Part shown: positions 20,371 through 21,979 of the stretch, piece by piece | Layout of the letters: each line of letters starts with the position of its first letter | Position numbering within the stretch: position 1 is the stretch's first letter | IMG/VR virus record: IMGVR_UViG_3300035206_000286 | Coordinates: 1-21,979 of that record | Source: a virus | Strand: one strand, 5' to 3' | DNA: 21,979 nt | Notes under the pieces: generated by a model | Database searches by the model: none | What the model saw: the letters and a program-made list of their open reading frames with translations, nothing else | What the model was told of the DNA's origin: nothing | Program-made: the position numbers and the translations under genes

Positions 20371-20941
20371 ATTCTTGAATTTCTATGCTAAGATACTCAT
20401 CTATATTAGGTTGGCATTCACTTGCAGTATCGAGAATTGCTAAAAGAAAAACACGCAAGCCTTCTTTACCTGTACTAGTATGGCCACCATTAATAAATTT
20501 TGTACCTATTTCCATTATATATGTAAAATGTTGCATAGCAGAAGAATTGATAGTTTCCACATCAGCTTCGAGATTTTTTAATTTTTGTATTGTACTTTCT
20601 TCTAGTTGACTGAATATAGTAAATTGTTCTTTAATTTTCTCTCGTATTGTAGTAAGTTGACTTCTAATTTTATCTTCTGACTTATCGATACCAGCAATTA
20701 CAGCATCTGCTACATTAATAAATTTAGCAATATGCACCATTGATGCTTGGCAACGATTTATTTCTTCTAAAATAAGTGTATAACGTTGTTCTTCCGATTC
20801 AATAATTGGAAGTATTCGCTCAGGTGTTCCGTCGGATACTTCTGGAATTGTTTCTTCATGGTCGTCGTGTTGTTTGGCTACACTAATATTGATTCCGGTT
20901 ATAAATAGTAGTAGGAGTAAAAACCCAATATATTTTTTCAT
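20369..20941 (-). CDS. Exported coiled-coil protein of unknown function, reverse strand
   Basis: The only convincing reverse-strand gene in the window. The 190-aa product has a clear signal peptide (MKKY start, hydrophobic IGFLLLLLFITGINISV, likely cut near SVA, residue 22), then an acidic stretch and long helical segments with coiled-coil character (SEEQRYTLILEEINRCQASM, then DKIRSQLTTIREKIKEQF). Two cysteines, near residues 64 and 177, could form a disulfide. It is likely periplasmic or surface-exposed. Its stop abuts the T tract of the opposing terminator, and its start faces away from the promoter at 20973. The ribosome site is weak (AGAG about 8 bases upstream). No family is recognised; a host-exclusion or cargo role is speculative. 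Confidence 0.78.
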   Translation of the reverse strand: MKKYIGFLLLLLFITGINISVAKQHDDHEETIPEVSDGTPERILPIIESEEQRYTLILEEINRCQASMVHIAKFINVADAVIAGIDKSEDKIRSQLTTIREKIKEQFTIFSQLEESTIQKLKNLEADVETINSSAMQHFTYIMEIGTKFINGGHTSTGKEGLRVFLLAILDTASECQPNIDEYLSIEIQE

Positions 20942-20972
20942 AATAATACTCTGTTATAACAACAAAAATAGG

Positions 20973-21002
20973 TTGACAACTATATAATATATGTCATATA
21001 AT
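20973..21002 (+). promoter_or_regulatory. Sigma70-type promoter, TTGACA-18-TATAAT, in a divergent gap
   Basis: TTGACA (20973-20978) and TATAAT (20997-21002) are 18 bases apart. The start near 21009 gives a leader of about 54 bases ending in AAGGAG. On the other strand, TTGTCA overlapping this -35 and TATAAC 15 bases further could be a weak promoter for the reverse gene. A 7-bp inverted repeat, ATACTAA / TTAGTAT (21003-21034), spans the predicted start. Confidence 0.8.
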
Positions 21003-21062
21003 ATACTAATAATGTTGTATACGATATTTAGTATTATAAAAATAATTTAAGGAGATTTTGTA

Positions 21063-21335
21063 ATGGCAAATGAAGAAACACAAGTTGAAGAAACACAAGT
21101 CGAGGCGGCAGCAGATGCCGAACAAGAGCCTGTTAATATTACAATTGCAGACTTACAAGGCTTGGTTAATTTAATTGATGTAGCAAGTTCTAGAGGTGCG
21201 TTTAGAGGTGCAGAACTTTCGGCGGTAGGTACATTATATACTAAACTTGCAACATTTTTACAACAAATACTCGGTACTCAGCAGGCAGAGGTTAACCCAG
21301 ATAGTCCTGTTGATGATGGATCCGATGCAAGTTAA
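21063..21335 (+). CDS. Small conserved T4-like marine phage protein, 90 aa
   Basis: A strongly acidic 90-aa protein with a low-complexity N-terminus (ETQVEETQVEAAADAEQE, including a direct EETQVE repeat), a conserved-looking helical core (ITIADLQGLVNLIDVASSRGAFRGAELSAVGTLYTKLATFL), and an acidic tail. I recall proteins with this core in T4-like cyanophages, of unknown function. AAGGAG lies upstream of the ATG, and the gene has a promoter at 20973. The following gene starts 15 bases after its stop, again with AAGGAG. Confidence 0.8.
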   Translation: MANEETQVEETQVEAAADAEQEPVNITIADLQGLVNLIDVASSRGAFRGAELSAVGTLYTKLATFLQQILGTQQAEVNPDSPVDDGSDAS

Positions 21336-21350
21336 GGAGATAATTAACAA

Positions 21351-21979
21351 ATGGCAATGACAAAACATGTAGGTAGATTAATTTCTACTGGTAAGAAAGT
21401 AGCAGTAATTTTTCGTTATATGTATGACGACGAAGGTAATGTAACTGATAAAACACATGCGTTAGCAGTGGATACAGATGCATTACCAAATATGTGGGTA
21501 GACTCGTTTATGGATGCTGTACTCAGTACCGAAGGGCAAGATACTGTAGATTTTTATGAAGTATGTATGAGAAAAACACTACCAGATGGTAGGTTTATTC
21601 TTCCTGCTCTTGTAGCCGAAGGTAGAATGAGAAAAATTCGTACAAACGATATCATGATGGAACCAGATAAGCAGGTTCGTATTCCTTTAAATGAATTAAA
21701 TGACAATCTTGAAATAGTTGCTAGGGGTGAAAAAGAACCTTCAGGCACGTTAAAATCAGAGGACGCAGTTGAAGTTATTAATCAGCGAGAAGCCGCTGGT
21801 GTCAATGAAACGTTAGGAAACAACAAGCAAGAAACTCGAGCCCATCAATTGCGAGCACAAGCTAATATGTTACGTGCTGATGCTGAACGAATGGAAGAAG
21901 AGGCACAAATGCTACATCCGGTAGAAGTAAAACCTCGCCGCGGTCGTCCACCTAAAAAGGTAGAAACGGCTGATGTCAC
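21351..21979 (+). CDS. Conserved T4-like marine phage protein with AT-hook-like tail, 3'-truncated
   Basis: The frame starts at 21351 with AAGGAGA about 10 bases upstream and stays open to the window end (209 codons visible). The N-terminal part (TKHVGRLISTGKKVAVIFRYMYDDEGN, then LPNMWVDSFMDAVLSTEGQDTVDFYEV and LPDGRFILPALVAEGRMRKIRTNDIMMEP) follows a layout I recall from hypothetical proteins shared by T4-like cyanophages. A Gln/Ala/Glu-rich helix (RAHQLRAQANMLRADAERMEEEAQ) then leads to RRGRPPKK, an AT-hook-type minor-groove binding motif. DNA binding is therefore plausible. It is probably co-transcribed with the 90-aa gene. The real C-terminus is unknown. Confidence 0.78.
   Translation, partial: MAMTKHVGRLISTGKKVAVIFRYMYDDEGNVTDKTHALAVDTDALPNMWVDSFMDAVLSTEGQDTVDFYEVCMRKTLPDGRFILPALVAEGRMRKIRTNDIMMEPDKQVRIPLNELNDNLEIVARGEKEPSGTLKSEDAVEVINQREAAGVNETLGNNKQETRAHQLRAQANMLRADAERMEEEAQMLHPVEVKPRRGRPPKKVETADV

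Noticed and set aside
1-21979. tRNA genes, CRISPR arrays, insertion sequences, transposases, attachment sites
   Set aside because: No cloverleaf-like sequence, no regularly spaced repeats, no transposase motifs and no long flanking repeats were seen on reading. No gap between genes exceeds about 130 bases.

Overview
This window reads as part of the genome of a marine, T4-like tailed phage (myovirus). It is AT-rich and almost entirely coding on the + strand. Genes are packed end to end with start/stop overlaps of 1-23 bases, Shine-Dalgarno sites are frequent, and many genes are very small. T4-type markers are a 5'-3' exonuclease of the T4 RNase H/FEN family, a small glutaredoxin, late-promoter-like ATAAATA boxes, and several small proteins I recall (not searched) from T4-like cyanophages and pelagiphages. 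Sigma70-type promoters (TTGACA / TATAAT) and a 17-kDa-antigen-like lipoprotein suggest a proteobacterial, perhaps alphaproteobacterial, marine host. That host guess is inference. A contig from an uncultured phage is the most likely source.

Layout. (1) 1-3199: a 5'-truncated TGT-like enzyme of the DpdA type, a YdcH/DUF465-like coiled coil, an unrecognised 185-aa protein, a ClpP-like protease with its full triad, a small basic ORF and a QueD-like T-fold protein without the catalytic cysteine. (2) 3218-3643: a free-standing 100-aa gene with its own late-type promoter and a strong terminator. (3) 3645-10666: a long operon opened by a strong promoter: small ORF, GT-B glycosyltransferase, GalE-like epimerase, small ORF, FolE, phosphoribosyltransferase, small membrane protein, QueD, small ORF, QueE, exported polysaccharide lyase and two hypotheticals. 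(4) 10659-16330: radical SAM/SPASM-like protein, T4 RNase H-like exonuclease, short-chain dehydrogenase, hypotheticals, an exported HtrA-type protease, glutaredoxin and two hypotheticals. (5) 16399-19412: three genes, each with its own TTGACA/TATAAT promoter: SprT-like metalloprotease, MoxR-type AAA ATPase and a DUF2201-like HExxH + VWA protein. (6) 19479-21979: a winged-helix-like protein, a glycine-zipper lipoprotein, one reverse-strand exported protein, and two T4-like marine phage proteins, the last cut by the window end.

How it fits together. FolE, QueD and QueE carry GTP to 7-carboxy-7-deazaguanine, and a DpdA-type transglycosylase can place a deazaguanine base in DNA. The phage therefore probably replaces part of its guanines with a 7-deazaguanine, which is known to block host restriction enzymes. 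QueC, which makes preQ0, is not in the window. Around this core sit proteins that could tailor sugars or bases (glycosyltransferase, epimerase, PRTase, second radical SAM, SDR), a chaperone-like MoxR/VWA pair, and four envelope-directed proteins (lyase, HtrA, lipoprotein, reverse-strand exported protein), an unusual number for about 22 kb of phage DNA. The most interesting regulatory signal is at 15543-15592: an inverted repeat would hide a ribosome binding site in read-through RNA, while a late promoter in its loop would start RNA past the left arm, as in T4 gene e.
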